Shown here piece after piece: positions 1-8,497 of a DNA stretch of 34,759 nt. Each line of letters begins with the position of its first letter. The stretch's first letter is position 1. The notes under the pieces were generated by a model. The model saw only the letters and a list, made by a program, of their open reading frames with translations, was not told the DNA's origin and did no database searches. The stretch lies in the NCBI GenBank assembly GCA_002345205.1, contig DDVI01000069.1, forward strand, positions 1-34,759, given 5' to 3'. A program made the translations under genes and the position numbers. The stretch comes from Bdellovibrionaceae bacterium UBA2316. GTDB taxonomy: Bacteria > Bdellovibrionota > Bdellovibrionia > Bdellovibrionales > Bdellovibrionaceae.

Positions 1-87
1 TATGCTGCGGCCTGATTAATATATGTAAAATCTACTCGAGAAATATCAAACCCCACAACTCTTTAAAGTCATAGGTCGGGGTACGTT

Positions 88-2781
88 CTAGAACTGAGCT
101 TTTAATAAACCACTCAGCTCGTCTAACTTCGGTTCTTGCGACATAGAGCCTTGAGCAAAATCTGGTCGACCGCCCCCCTTGCCTCCGTATTTCTGAGCAA
201 GAAATTTAACAACATCGCCCGCTTTAACTTGACCAACTACTTCTTTACTAACCGATACGATCATTGGGTATGAGTTTTCCTCTTTACCAATGACAACTAC
301 GATACCGCTTTGAAGTTTATTTTTAATTTTGTCCGCAATTTCTGATAAAGCTTCCCTATCATCGATCGCTATCATTTGCGCAACAAATGGAATATTTTTT
401 CCTGTTTTCTGTGCCGCCGAAACGGCGCCATCAATATCAACTTGGCTTGATTTCAATTTACGAATTTGTTTTTCCAAATCTTTGATTTCATTTTTCTTCG
501 CTTCAATCCAATTTGGTAATTCAAATTGGGTACTTGCTAGGTAGGAATCCCATTTTTCAAATACTGACGCCGAGGCTTTCGCCATCTGCGCTTCTTTTTG
601 AATTTTGTTTAAGTATTCTAGCGCAGTTTTATTTGTTAAAGCTTCGATACGTCGTACGCCACTGCTAACACCCGTTTCCGAAACTATCTTAAATAGACGA
701 ATTTCTGCTGTGTTATGAACGTGAGTTCCTCCACACAATTCCGTAGAGAAATCACCCATTTTTAGAACGCGCACTTCATCACCGTATTTTTCACCAAACA
801 ATGCCAGGGCTCCAAAATCCAAAGCTTTCTTGTAACTCATATTATGAGTCGAAACGGCCTCACCACGGTAAATTTGTTCATTCACCATGTCTTCGATTTT
901 TGTGATTTCTTCGGGAGTTAATGGACGGTTAAATGTGAAATCAAAACGTAATTTCTGCGCGTCTACTAATGAACCTGCCTGAGTTACACTTTCACCCAAT
1001 GTTTTTCTAAGAGCTGCATGCATCAAATGAGTCGCCGAATGATTTGATGCCGTCAGCTTACGAGCTTTATCATCAACATTGGCCTTCAGAGTTGTCCCCA
1101 TCGTGACGGTTCCTTGTTCGATTTGCACTTCGTGCATGAACATATCATTCATTTTTGTAGTATTTGTTACTGTAACTTTGATACCACTACCAACCAACGC
1201 CCCTTGATCGCCTGCTTGACCGCCACCTTCAGCATAGAATGGCGTTTGATTTGTAATTAAGAAACCCGATTCACCGGCATTTAATTTATCAACAGCCTGC
1301 CGGCCATTCGACAAAGCTACAGTTTTTACATCGTCCGCCAATGTTTCATAGCCTTTGAACACAGTCTTAGCTGATTTTTGGCTGACGTCGTTTGACCACT
1401 TGATTAAGTGCGCTTGATCTGAATCTAACGCCTTACCTTTCCAGCTCGCTTTTGATTTTGATTTCGCTTCATTTAAATGAGTTTCAAATTCAGCTTCATT
1501 CACTTCGACATTTTTTTCATTTGCAATCAAACGAGTTAAATCCACAGGGAAGCCATACGTATCGTACATTTTAAATGTGATTTCACCCGGAAGAACTTTT
1601 TGATTTTTAGCTTTTAGATTTTTGATTTCGTTTTCTAGAATCTCGGCACCGGTGTCCAAAGTTTGGATGAAACGAGTTTCTTCATCTTTTACAGATGACA
1701 AGATGAATTCACGACGATTTTTTAACTCAGGGTAAACATCACCCATGTGACCAATCAATGAATCGACCATAGGAAGCAATAATGATTTATCTGATAACTT
1801 ACGTCCGTAACGAATCGCGCGTCTCATGATACGACGTAATACGTAGCCACGACCTTCATTACCTGGCAACGCACCGTCAGCAATTAGGAAACCCGTCGTA
1901 CGGCAATGATCGGCAAGTACGCGGAAAGCGGCTGCACGTTCTGCTAGTTCAATATTCGCTGCTAATTTATCGCGATCATTAATGTATTCAACACCGCTCA
2001 CTTTCATGGCTGTTTGAATCATTGGTGCAAATAAATCTGTGTCATAGTTATTCAGCTGATTTTGCACAACAGCCACTACACGCTCTAACCCCGACCCCGT
2101 ATCCACCGATGGTTTTGGAAGCGGTTCTAAAACACCCGGAGATTTTTCAAAAAACTGCATGAATACAAGATTCCAAATTTCAACGATACGGTCTTCACCA
2201 CTCGCGATACTTTTGTAGGGATCTTTTTCTTTGCCAAATTGTTCACCACGGTCATAGAAAATTTCAGAACATGGGCCGCACGGACCAGTATCCCCCATTC
2301 TCCAGAAGTTATCTTTTTCACCAAAACGAAAAATGCGATCTTTAGGGATGCCTTCTTGTTTGTGCCAGATATCCGCAGCTTCGTCGTCTGTCTCAAATGC
2401 AGTTACGTACAGGCGATTTTTATCTAAACCTAAATCTTTAGTTAAATACTCCCATGCAAAATGAATCGCATCTTTCTTGAAGTAATCACCGAACGAGAAA
2501 TTACCAAGCATTTCAAAAAATGTGTGGTGACGTGCTGTGAAACCCACATTATCCAAATCGTTATGTTTACCACCTGCACGTACACATTTCTGCGATGTTA
2601 CGGCACGCGAATAGGAACGCTTTTCTAAACCCAAAAATGCATTCTTGAATTGGTTCATACCGGCGTTTGTGAAAAGCAATGTTGGATCATCCTCAGGAAT
2701 CAACGACGAGCTAGCCACTGCGGTGTGGTTTTGTTTTTTAAAATAATCGATAAAAGACTGTCTAACTTGATGACTGTTCAC
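88..2781 (-). CDS. alaS: Alanyl-tRNA synthetase (GTG start)
   Basis: Charges tRNA-Ala with alanine in the cytoplasm and hydrolyses mischarged Ser/Gly. The 897-residue length is normal for the family. Visible in order: the class II catalytic core with the GSGLERVV motif near residue 230, the editing domain with HSATH near 580 and CGGTH near 685 (zinc/editing ligands), and a C-Ala domain with the glycine-rich GGKGGGRPDFAQG stretch near 870. The open frame continues 14 codons further upstream, but the GTG at 2779-2781 starts the conserved NSHQVRQSFIDYF sequence and has GGAG six bases in front of it, so I chose it. With this start the gene overlaps the end of recX by 20 bases, which suggests translational coupling. 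recX-alaS adjacency is common in bacteria. Confidence 0.97.
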   Translation of the reverse strand: MNSHQVRQSFIDYFKKQNHTAVASSSLIPEDDPTLLFTNAGMNQFKNAFLGLEKRSYSRAVTSQKCVRAGGKHNDLDNVGFTARHHTFFEMLGNFSFGDYFKKDAIHFAWEYLTKDLGLDKNRLYVTAFETDDEAADIWHKQEGIPKDRIFRFGEKDNFWRMGDTGPCGPCSEIFYDRGEQFGKEKDPYKSIASGEDRIVEIWNLVFMQFFEKSPGVLEPLPKPSVDTGSGLERVVAVVQNQLNNYDTDLFAPMIQTAMKVSGVEYINDRDKLAANIELAERAAAFRVLADHCRTTGFLIADGALPGNEGRGYVLRRIMRRAIRYGRKLSDKSLLLPMVDSLIGHMGDVYPELKNRREFILSSVKDEETRFIQTLDTGAEILENEIKNLKAKNQKVLPGEITFKMYDTYGFPVDLTRLIANEKNVEVNEAEFETHLNEAKSKSKASWKGKALDSDQAHLIKWSNDVSQKSAKTVFKGYETLADDVKTVALSNGRQAVDKLNAGESGFLITNQTPFYAEGGGQAGDQGALVGSGIKVTVTNTTKMNDMFMHEVQIEQGTVTMGTTLKANVDDKARKLTASNHSATHLMHAALRKTLGESVTQAGSLVDAQKLRFDFTFNRPLTPEEITKIEDMVNEQIYRGEAVSTHNMSYKKALDFGALALFGEKYGDEVRVLKMGDFSTELCGGTHVHNTAEIRLFKIVSETGVSSGVRRIEALTNKTALEYLNKIQKEAQMAKASASVFEKWDSYLASTQFELPNWIEAKKNEIKDLEKQIRKLKSSQVDIDGAVSAAQKTGKNIPFVAQMIAIDDREALSEIADKIKNKLQSGIVVVIGKEENSYPMIVSVSKEVVGQVKAGDVVKFLAQKYGGKGGGRPDFAQGSMSQEPKLDELSGLLKAQF

Positions 2782-3223
2782 TGATGACTCCCTTAAGGGC
2801 TTTTGCAACGACGGCTGACCCAAACCCTCTTGAGATTAAAAAACGACTCAGTTTTAATTTCAAGTTTGAATCGATCGTACGGTTAAGTATTTTTCTGCGT
2901 AAGAGTTTAATGGCCTTTTCTAACTCCCGTTCTTCGTCCTCGGACTGGGGCGGAAGGCCTTTTTGGGATAAATACCCATTAATATAACGGATGCCTTTGT
3001 TTTTATTGTGGAAAGAACGGGCAACTGATTCAGATAATTGTTCTTTAGGTTTAAGCCATTTGTTTTCGATCGCCCATGTAACACCTATTTCGATTTCTTC
3101 CGGTGTATAACGAGGCTTCTTTTTATCTTGGAAATCTTTGAGTCTACGAAGCTTCATCTTCAGTTCACGTTCTGAATGATCGCGTTTAGCTAGGTAGTAC
3201 ATGATCGAGTGTTTGATGCCCAT
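2762..3223 (-). CDS. recX: RecX-family regulatory protein
   Basis: A 153-residue basic, helical protein. Its N-terminus (YYLAKRDHSERELKMKLRR) matches the first three-helix repeat of RecX, and the middle and C-terminal parts (WAIENKWL, SRGFGSAVVAKAL) fit the later repeats. RecX binds RecA filaments and limits their extension. It lies directly upstream of alaS on the same strand and overlaps its start, a recurring arrangement, although recA itself is not in the window. The start is the first ATG after an in-frame stop and has no clear ribosome binding site; the methionine at residue 8 is no better. Identification rests on pattern and context, not on a search. Confidence 0.85.
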   Translation of the reverse strand: MGIKHSIMYYLAKRDHSERELKMKLRRLKDFQDKKKPRYTPEEIEIGVTWAIENKWLKPKEQLSESVARSFHNKNKGIRYINGYLSQKGLPPQSEDEERELEKAIKLLRRKILNRTIDSNLKLKLSRFLISRGFGSAVVAKALKGVISEQSSS

Positions 3224-3254
3224 TAAAGTATTTCTGCCCAGGTGACGGGCAACA

Positions 3255-3278
3255 GGGCATCGGGGTTTTCCGAAGCCC
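3255..3278. other. Imperfect hairpin between the 190-residue protein gene and recX
   Basis: GGGC-A-TCGG and CCGA-A-GCCC can pair around a six-base loop. On the minus strand it lies just after the stop of the upstream gene but is not followed by a T tract, so it is not a convincing terminator in that direction. A T-rich run does follow on the plus strand, where no gene needs terminating. It may partly separate recX-alaS expression from the upstream gene. Confidence 0.3.
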
Positions 3279-3293
3279 GTTTATGTTTTTTGT

Positions 3294-3866
3294 TTAGTAG
3301 AAAATTGAGAAATTGAGTGCCATGATTTGGAAGCGAGTGCCTCCGTCTACCACAACCAAACGGCCTTCCGGTGTGTAGGCTACTTTATCCATTAATAAAA
3401 TGCGTTTTCCAGCGCCTACCATAAAACCGACTTTGGATTCGTTTTTGAATTTGTCGTTGATCACATTCAACATACCTAAGCCGGCTTTAGCGTAGAATGA
3501 GTCTTTTAAGTTATTATCAAAATTGTAAACGCCGACACCTAGAATTTCAAAGTAGCTCGATCCGCCTGAGCCACTTTGGTTATAGAAGTGAGCTTCTGCA
3601 CCCGCTTGGATGTTGCTTCTGATGACTTTAACAACCGACGCCGCAGCTTCGATTACCGTGTTTGTTTCGCCACCCGCTTTGAAGCTAGAAAGACCGCCGC
3701 CAGTGTTCATTGTTTGAAGCTCCCAATCAAAATCAGCGTAGTACGATTGCTGAACCGGTGCCGACACGACTTGTGTAGCTGGGCGGCTGGCTTTCTTTTG
3801 AGCCACAGCATTGAAACTAAATGCCATTGTGAAAATAGATAAAATATAGACAGCGGACTTCATCAT
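3294..3866 (-). CDS. Secreted hypothetical protein, possibly a small outer-membrane barrel
   Basis: 190 residues with a clear signal peptide (basic MMKS, a hydrophobic core, and a likely AxA-type cut near NAVAQ). The mature part has alternating polar/aromatic strands, glycine-rich turns (GVGVYNF, KAGLGMLN, GFMVGAGKRI) and an aromatic C-terminus (LNFSIFY), which fits an eight-strand outer-membrane barrel or a periplasmic beta protein. No catalytic motif is seen. The start has AGGAGA six bases upstream, and a sigma-70-like promoter lies at 3906-3933. The family is not recognised. Confidence 0.75.
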   Translation of the reverse strand: MMKSAVYILSIFTMAFSFNAVAQKKASRPATQVVSAPVQQSYYADFDWELQTMNTGGGLSSFKAGGETNTVIEAAASVVKVIRSNIQAGAEAHFYNQSGSGGSSYFEILGVGVYNFDNNLKDSFYAKAGLGMLNVINDKFKNESKVGFMVGAGKRILLMDKVAYTPEGRLVVVDGGTRFQIMALNFSIFY

Positions 3867-3905
3867 AACTTCTCCTGAAAAAACTTATTTTTAATGGTAA
3901 ACGAT

Positions 3906-3933
3906 ATCATAACTTTGTTGCATAAGCGGTCAA
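3906..3933 (-). promoter_or_regulatory. Sigma-70-like promoter for the 190-residue secreted protein
   Basis: On the minus strand TTGACC and TATGAT are separated by 16 bases, about 40 bases upstream of the ATG at 3866. The -35 begins just after the stop of the helicase gene, giving the secreted protein its own promoter. Confidence 0.55.
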
Positions 3934-3936
3934 TAC

Positions 3937-6234
3937 TTATTTAATCACTTCAAGGCGGGCGTATTTCACCACGAATTTCTTGATGGTGTTATCAGCAAAT
4001 AAAACACTTACTTTATATAACTCCCCGGAACCTTCCGTATCAAAAACGGACCCCGTCCCAAACGTAGGATGGCGCACCTTCATACCTTTAGAAAAGTTTG
4101 GTTTAGATGGCGCATCGTCATCAGGATGCGTTTGAACATCAAAGTCATCATCAAACGATTTCTTCTTACTTTGATAGCCACCACTCGATGCCATAGTAGA
4201 ACGACCGCCGCCATAGCTTGATCCTTGCGAAGACGACCCATAACGATCAAAAAAATTGTTCGTAACAGAGGTTTTAAATTGCACCAATTCATTTGGAATT
4301 TCTTTAAGGAAGCGTGATGGCGGATGGGCCTGATCTTGTCCCCAGATTTTACGAGTTTTCGCATAGGACAGACTCAAACGTTTGCGAGCCCGAGTCATTC
4401 CCACATAGGCTAACCGACGCTCTTCCTCCATGTCGTCTTCTGAATCTGATTCGAATCTAAGACTTGGGAAGAGCCCGTCTTCCATTCCCACAATAAACAC
4501 ATAGGGAAACTCAAGGCCTTTAGAAATATGCAGGGTCATTAAAGTCACAGAGTTCACGTCTTGCTTTAATTGATCGGCATCTGAAGCCAGCGACATTTCT
4601 TCCAGGAAGGTTTGAAGCGTACCTTCTTCACCGCGCTCTTTTAAAAACTGAGCGATCGCATTATCTAATTCTTCTAAGTTGTCGATACGCGCTTCTGATT
4701 CCGTTGTGCCCTCGGCCTTTAAGGCTTTTAAGTATTCTGTTTTTTCCAAAATCAAAGGATACAATTCATCCAACCGGTAGGTTTGGCTTAGTTTACGAAT
4801 GTCTTCTAATAAATCTAAAAAGCGACGAACCTTGCTCGTCGTTCCAGCATTGAAAATGCGGCCGTCAATGGCTTTCTGAGCGGCGTTTAAGAACGTAATT
4901 TTATCTCTATCCACAATTTCATCGATCTTTTCCACAGTGGTTTTTCCAATACCACGAGTTGGAACATTGATAATACGTTTAACGGCAATATCATCCGCTG
5001 GATTTAAGCATAATTTTAAATACGAAATAACGTCCTTGATCTCCATGCGATCATAGAAACGAACACCACCAACGATTCGATAGGGAATAGACGCCGATCG
5101 TAACTGTTCCTCGATAACACGCGACTGTGAGTTGGTACGATAGAAAATAGCGTAATCATTGTAACTACCTTCGCCTTCATTCATCCAGCTCTGCAACGTC
5201 TTAACGACGTAACGGGCCTCATCGTATTCACTGCGTTCTTCGCGAATTTCGATTAGGTCGCCTGGGTTATTGTTCGTAAATAACGTTTTGTTTTTTCTTT
5301 GCGTATTGTTCTTGATTACGGCAGTCGCCGCCTGAACGATATTGTTTGTTGAACGGTAGTTTTCTTCTAACTTGATAGTTTTCGCGTCCGTGAAGTCTTT
5401 TTCGAAATCCAAGATATTTTGAATATCAGCACCACGCCAGCTGTAGATCGACTGATCTTCGTCACCCACCACGCATACGTTACGATGGAAATGGCCCAGC
5501 TGTTTTACCAACAAATATTGAATGTGATTGGTATCTTGATATTCGTCGACCATGATGAATTTGAATTTCTTTTGGTATTCTAAAAGTAAATCCGGATACA
5601 TGTTAAATAACTCATGCGTTTTCAGCAGAAGATCGTCGAAATCCAACGCATTTGCCATTTTCAACGTCGCTTCGTAGGCCGTATAGACTTCTAACGTTTT
5701 TGGATCCATTAAATTGCGATTGCCTTTTTTTACAGCTTCGGGAGTCAAACCCATCATTTTGGCTGAACTGATACGCGCCTGAAACGTTTTTGCCGGATAC
5801 AATTTATCGTTAATACCCAGCGATTGAACTACTTTTTTAATCGCGGATAACTGATCCGAACTGTCATAAATGGTAAAATATTGTTTATAGTCTAAAAGCG
5901 TAATGTGCTGCTTCAAAATCCGAACACAGAAACTATGAAACGTCGAAATCCAAAGATATCCATGAACGGGAATTCCCAATGAAGACAATAATTGAAAAAT
6001 TCGGCTTTCCATTTCATGAGCCGCTTTGTTCGTAAATGTCATACAAAGCACTTCATCAGGAGCCGCTAAGCCTTGCGCCACTAAGTGCGCCATTCGATGA
6101 GTCAACACGCGTGTTTTTCCAGAACCCGCACCCGCTAAGATCAGTAACGGACCTGTTTGATGCAGCACAGCCTCGCGCTGTGGTGGATTCAGTTTATCAG
6201 TAAGAATCTGTGTTGGCGTCATCGTGTTTTCCAT
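3937..6234 (-). CDS. pcrA: ATP-dependent DNA helicase, UvrD/PcrA type
   Basis: A superfamily 1A 3'-5' helicase of 765 residues. Motifs seen: Walker A AGAGSGKT (34-41), Walker B DEYQDTN (near 230), motif III GDEDQSIYSWRGAD (near 261), motif V TLHISKGLEF (near 571) and motif VI VGMTRARKRL (near 615). The last 50 residues (KGMKVRHPTFGTGSV and following) match the Tudor-like RNA-polymerase-binding tail of PcrA/UvrD, which argues against Rep. Expected roles are nucleotide-excision and mismatch repair and clearing of stalled replication or transcription. The frame can be extended to a TTG at 6282, but the ATG at 6232-6234 (MENTM) is a better start, with AAAGG about 10 bases upstream. A glycine/serine-rich linker precedes the tail. 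Confidence 0.93.
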   Translation of the reverse strand: MENTMTPTQILTDKLNPPQREAVLHQTGPLLILAGAGSGKTRVLTHRMAHLVAQGLAAPDEVLCMTFTNKAAHEMESRIFQLLSSLGIPVHGYLWISTFHSFCVRILKQHITLLDYKQYFTIYDSSDQLSAIKKVVQSLGINDKLYPAKTFQARISSAKMMGLTPEAVKKGNRNLMDPKTLEVYTAYEATLKMANALDFDDLLLKTHELFNMYPDLLLEYQKKFKFIMVDEYQDTNHIQYLLVKQLGHFHRNVCVVGDEDQSIYSWRGADIQNILDFEKDFTDAKTIKLEENYRSTNNIVQAATAVIKNNTQRKNKTLFTNNNPGDLIEIREERSEYDEARYVVKTLQSWMNEGEGSYNDYAIFYRTNSQSRVIEEQLRSASIPYRIVGGVRFYDRMEIKDVISYLKLCLNPADDIAVKRIINVPTRGIGKTTVEKIDEIVDRDKITFLNAAQKAIDGRIFNAGTTSKVRRFLDLLEDIRKLSQTYRLDELYPLILEKTEYLKALKAEGTTESEARIDNLEELDNAIAQFLKERGEEGTLQTFLEEMSLASDADQLKQDVNSVTLMTLHISKGLEFPYVFIVGMEDGLFPSLRFESDSEDDMEEERRLAYVGMTRARKRLSLSYAKTRKIWGQDQAHPPSRFLKEIPNELVQFKTSVTNNFFDRYGSSSQGSSYGGGRSTMASSGGYQSKKKSFDDDFDVQTHPDDDAPSKPNFSKGMKVRHPTFGTGSVFDTEGSGELYKVSVLFADNTIKKFVVKYARLEVIK

Positions 6235-6364
6235 GCGGTTTAAACCTTTACCCTGAGCTGTATCAAAATACAATTCTAACAATTGTTTTCGTGACTTCTT
6301 TTTTACTAATGGGGTTCAATATCTTGGTAGCCAGTCAAGGTTACTTTTCACTCCGGGGGGATGA

Positions 6365-7255
6365 ATGAAAAGTTTTTTATTGATGTTCTGGATCGCGATT
6401 GTACTACCTTGGGCCGCAGCTGCTCAACAAACCAGCGTCAATATAACGACGTTCAACCTAAAATGGTTCGGCATCGGCGGAAATCCCAACGCCCCAGTCA
6501 AAGAATACCGAATTAAATACGTTAAAGATCTCATTTCCAATTACCTTGCCAAAACCAACATTTTTGTTTTCGAAGAAGTCGTTGTTGTAAAAGACATTCC
6601 TTCCATCCTTCCTTTAGGCTGGAGCTGCATTAGCTACCAACATCCACAACCTCAACATCAGAAAGTGGTTCTTTGCGGCGCCCCAGGAGTGAGTCTAAAT
6701 AAAGTGAGCTATGACAACAACTTCACAATCGAAGAAGCTCAAGCAGGAAATGCAAATCTAAGACCGGCTATGCGTGTGGATGTAGTTGAAACCAAATCCA
6801 AGAGAAACTTATTCACGTTGGTAGGTGTTCACTTAAAAGCAATGCCTAATGAAACTATATTACGCGTAGAACAAGCTCTGGCGATTTCAAAAGATTTAGC
6901 TCGCATTCCTCAAGGTCGTCCAGTGGTTATGACGGGTGACATGAACACATTCCTAAAATCTGAAACGAAACAGACCGAAGACGACGTTACTTTAATTCTA
7001 AAAGCGCTGAATTCGGGAGCCAGAGGTTTTGTACACGTACCCCACAAAGCGAACACCTTCACGTTCCGCAGCCCAGAGTATCGTAATCAGCTAGATCATT
7101 TCTATGTTCGCGGCGCGATGCGCGTAACATTTTTGCCCGAGGTGTTCCCAGTATGTAGCGCGACTCAAAATGGAACCGGTTACATGAACTTTGAATTCTA
7201 CTACAAAAACGTATCGGATCACTGCCCAGTGACCATGCAAATTGTAGTTCAGTAG
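6365..7255 (+). CDS. Exported endonuclease/exonuclease/phosphatase (EEP) family protein
   Basis: 296 residues with a signal peptide (cut near WAAAAQQ). EEP/DNase I-fold landmarks are in order: TTFNLKWFG (28-36), the metal-binding glutamate in FVFEE (70-71), GVHLKAM with the catalytic-type His156, the GDMN signature (191-194), QLDHFYV near 246 and SDHCPV near 285. All residues expected for metal-dependent phosphodiester hydrolysis appear present. The substrate could be DNA, RNA or a phospholipid head group and cannot be told from sequence. An extracytoplasmic nuclease would suit a predator that degrades prey DNA, but that is inference. The ATG at 6365 follows a GGGGGG run; an ATG at 6361 is out of frame. 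Confidence 0.85.
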   Translation: MKSFLLMFWIAIVLPWAAAAQQTSVNITTFNLKWFGIGGNPNAPVKEYRIKYVKDLISNYLAKTNIFVFEEVVVVKDIPSILPLGWSCISYQHPQPQHQKVVLCGAPGVSLNKVSYDNNFTIEEAQAGNANLRPAMRVDVVETKSKRNLFTLVGVHLKAMPNETILRVEQALAISKDLARIPQGRPVVMTGDMNTFLKSETKQTEDDVTLILKALNSGARGFVHVPHKANTFTFRSPEYRNQLDHFYVRGAMRVTFLPEVFPVCSATQNGTGYMNFEFYYKNVSDHCPVTMQIVVQ

Positions 7256-7266
7256 AACCTTTTGCT

Positions 7267-8370
7267 TTATTTCATAAAGACGGCGGAGATAATTTCATAG
7301 GTGATCAGCAATACAATGATGATCTCTAACAGATGACTCCGCCGCACATTCATCTCGCCCTGTAAAAGATTACTTACCTGAGCCAAGATATTCATTTTTC
7401 GAGTCACACTATCTTGCCAATCTTTCAATCGAAATTGCGTAGCGGCGCCTCGATAAATTTTTGCTAAATAGAAATCTCCCACTACTTTAAGTGAGTTCTC
7501 AACCTTTTCTAAAAATTCAATGAACTCAATGTAACGTGAACTTGCGTCTTCATATAAGCGATCGTATTTAGACACCCATACCGAGTGACGTTTCTTTTGG
7601 ATGTCTTCGTAAAGCGCATTTAATTTAGCATCTAGTAAATCGTCATAATAACGCATTTCCATCAACTGCGTGATGCTAAATTCAAGAATGTCAGGAATGT
7701 CTCGGGAACCACTCGGTTCAATGACGATGGCCGAATTCCAATCGATAATCGCCAAATCATTCTCTCCATACTGATACATGGCTTCAGCTGAGGCTTCTTT
7801 CATATCCTTTGACAGTTTAACTTGATTTTCTGCTAACATGACGGCTGTGAAGTCCGCTTTGCTTTTAAACTCATCGACAGTAAAACCATTTTCAAATTCT
7901 TCGATAAAATAAACGATGTAGTCTTCAAATCCTGACCAGTCGGTTGGTTTTTTCAAGGCTGAAGTAATCGTTTTCGTAATCTCGCGGGCTTGCTGTCGAG
8001 CCAAGCTGTCTATTTCAGAACCTTCCTCTAACGCCTGAGCAATCTCGACAAGGTCTTTCCATGAAGTACCTGTTGAAATGGGGATTTGGTAAATGATCGA
8101 TAGCGTACCAAAATCACGCAGCTTCATAATAACGTCGGCCTTAAACGTACGATTCTGGGCCGTAAAAACTTCTTCTCCCAAACCAAACGTGACTGGAGGC
8201 TTTTTAAGCTGGATCGCACGGTCAATGTATTTGGGAACTTTAAATCGATCGGGGCCACGATTATCCTGCAGAATCGCTTCCACCTGAGGCATATTGATCT
8301 CTTCGGCAATATCGAACAGACGGTATATAAGAATGGAACCTTTTTTTATTTTAATCTGGCTTGAATCCAT
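7267..8370 (-). CDS. RMD1/DUF155 family membrane-anchored protein
   Basis: 367 residues. The N-terminal half resembles the RMD1/DUF155 family, best known from yeast and algal organelle proteins. The C-terminal third has the characteristic helical region (FLEKVENSLKVVGDFYLAKIYR, then TRKMNILAQVSNLLQGEMNVRRSHLLEIIIVLLI) ending in one transmembrane helix at about 345-364, so it is probably tail-anchored. Bacterial members have no defined biochemical function that I know of. No ribosome binding site precedes the ATG, and a promoter-like match sits so close that the message may be leaderless. It converges on the EEP gene with an 11-base gap. Confidence 0.72.
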   Translation of the reverse strand: MDSSQIKIKKGSILIYRLFDIAEEINMPQVEAILQDNRGPDRFKVPKYIDRAIQLKKPPVTFGLGEEVFTAQNRTFKADVIMKLRDFGTLSIIYQIPISTGTSWKDLVEIAQALEEGSEIDSLARQQAREITKTITSALKKPTDWSGFEDYIVYFIEEFENGFTVDEFKSKADFTAVMLAENQVKLSKDMKEASAEAMYQYGENDLAIIDWNSAIVIEPSGSRDIPDILEFSITQLMEMRYYDDLLDAKLNALYEDIQKKRHSVWVSKYDRLYEDASSRYIEFIEFLEKVENSLKVVGDFYLAKIYRGAATQFRLKDWQDSVTRKMNILAQVSNLLQGEMNVRRSHLLEIIIVLLITYEIISAVFMK

Positions 8371-8376
8371 CGTCAG

Positions 8377-8406
8377 ATTGTAATGAGGTGTTCAAAAGAC
8401 AGTCAA
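8377..8406 (-). promoter_or_regulatory. Promoter placed for a leaderless transcript of the RMD1-family gene
   Basis: On the minus strand TTGACT and TACAAT are separated by 18 bases. The -10 ends only six bases before the ATG at 8370, so transcription would start at or next to the A of ATG. No Shine-Dalgarno sequence is present. Confidence 0.45.
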
Positions 8407-8416
8407 ACCCATAATT

Positions 8417-8444
8417 TTTACTAACTAGCTGATACCATTATACT
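8417..8444 (+). promoter_or_regulatory. Sigma-70-like promoter for the metallopeptidase lipoprotein gene
   Basis: TTTACT and TATACT with a 16-base spacer, about 53 bases upstream of the ATG at 8498. It lies back to back with the promoter of the RMD1-family gene. Confidence 0.45.
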
Positions 8445-8497
8445 TCTGTCTCATAACATTGTTGGTTTTTTAGGCATTAACGGCTATAACAGAGCTT

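Noticed and set aside
2782..2823. Upstream start extending alaS by 14 residues
   Set aside because: The GTG at 2781 has a proper ribosome binding site and begins the conserved N-terminus; the longer form would overlap recX further.
6235..6282. TTG start extending the helicase by 16 residues
   Set aside because: The added residues are not typical of the family, and an ATG at 6234 has a usable upstream purine-rich site.
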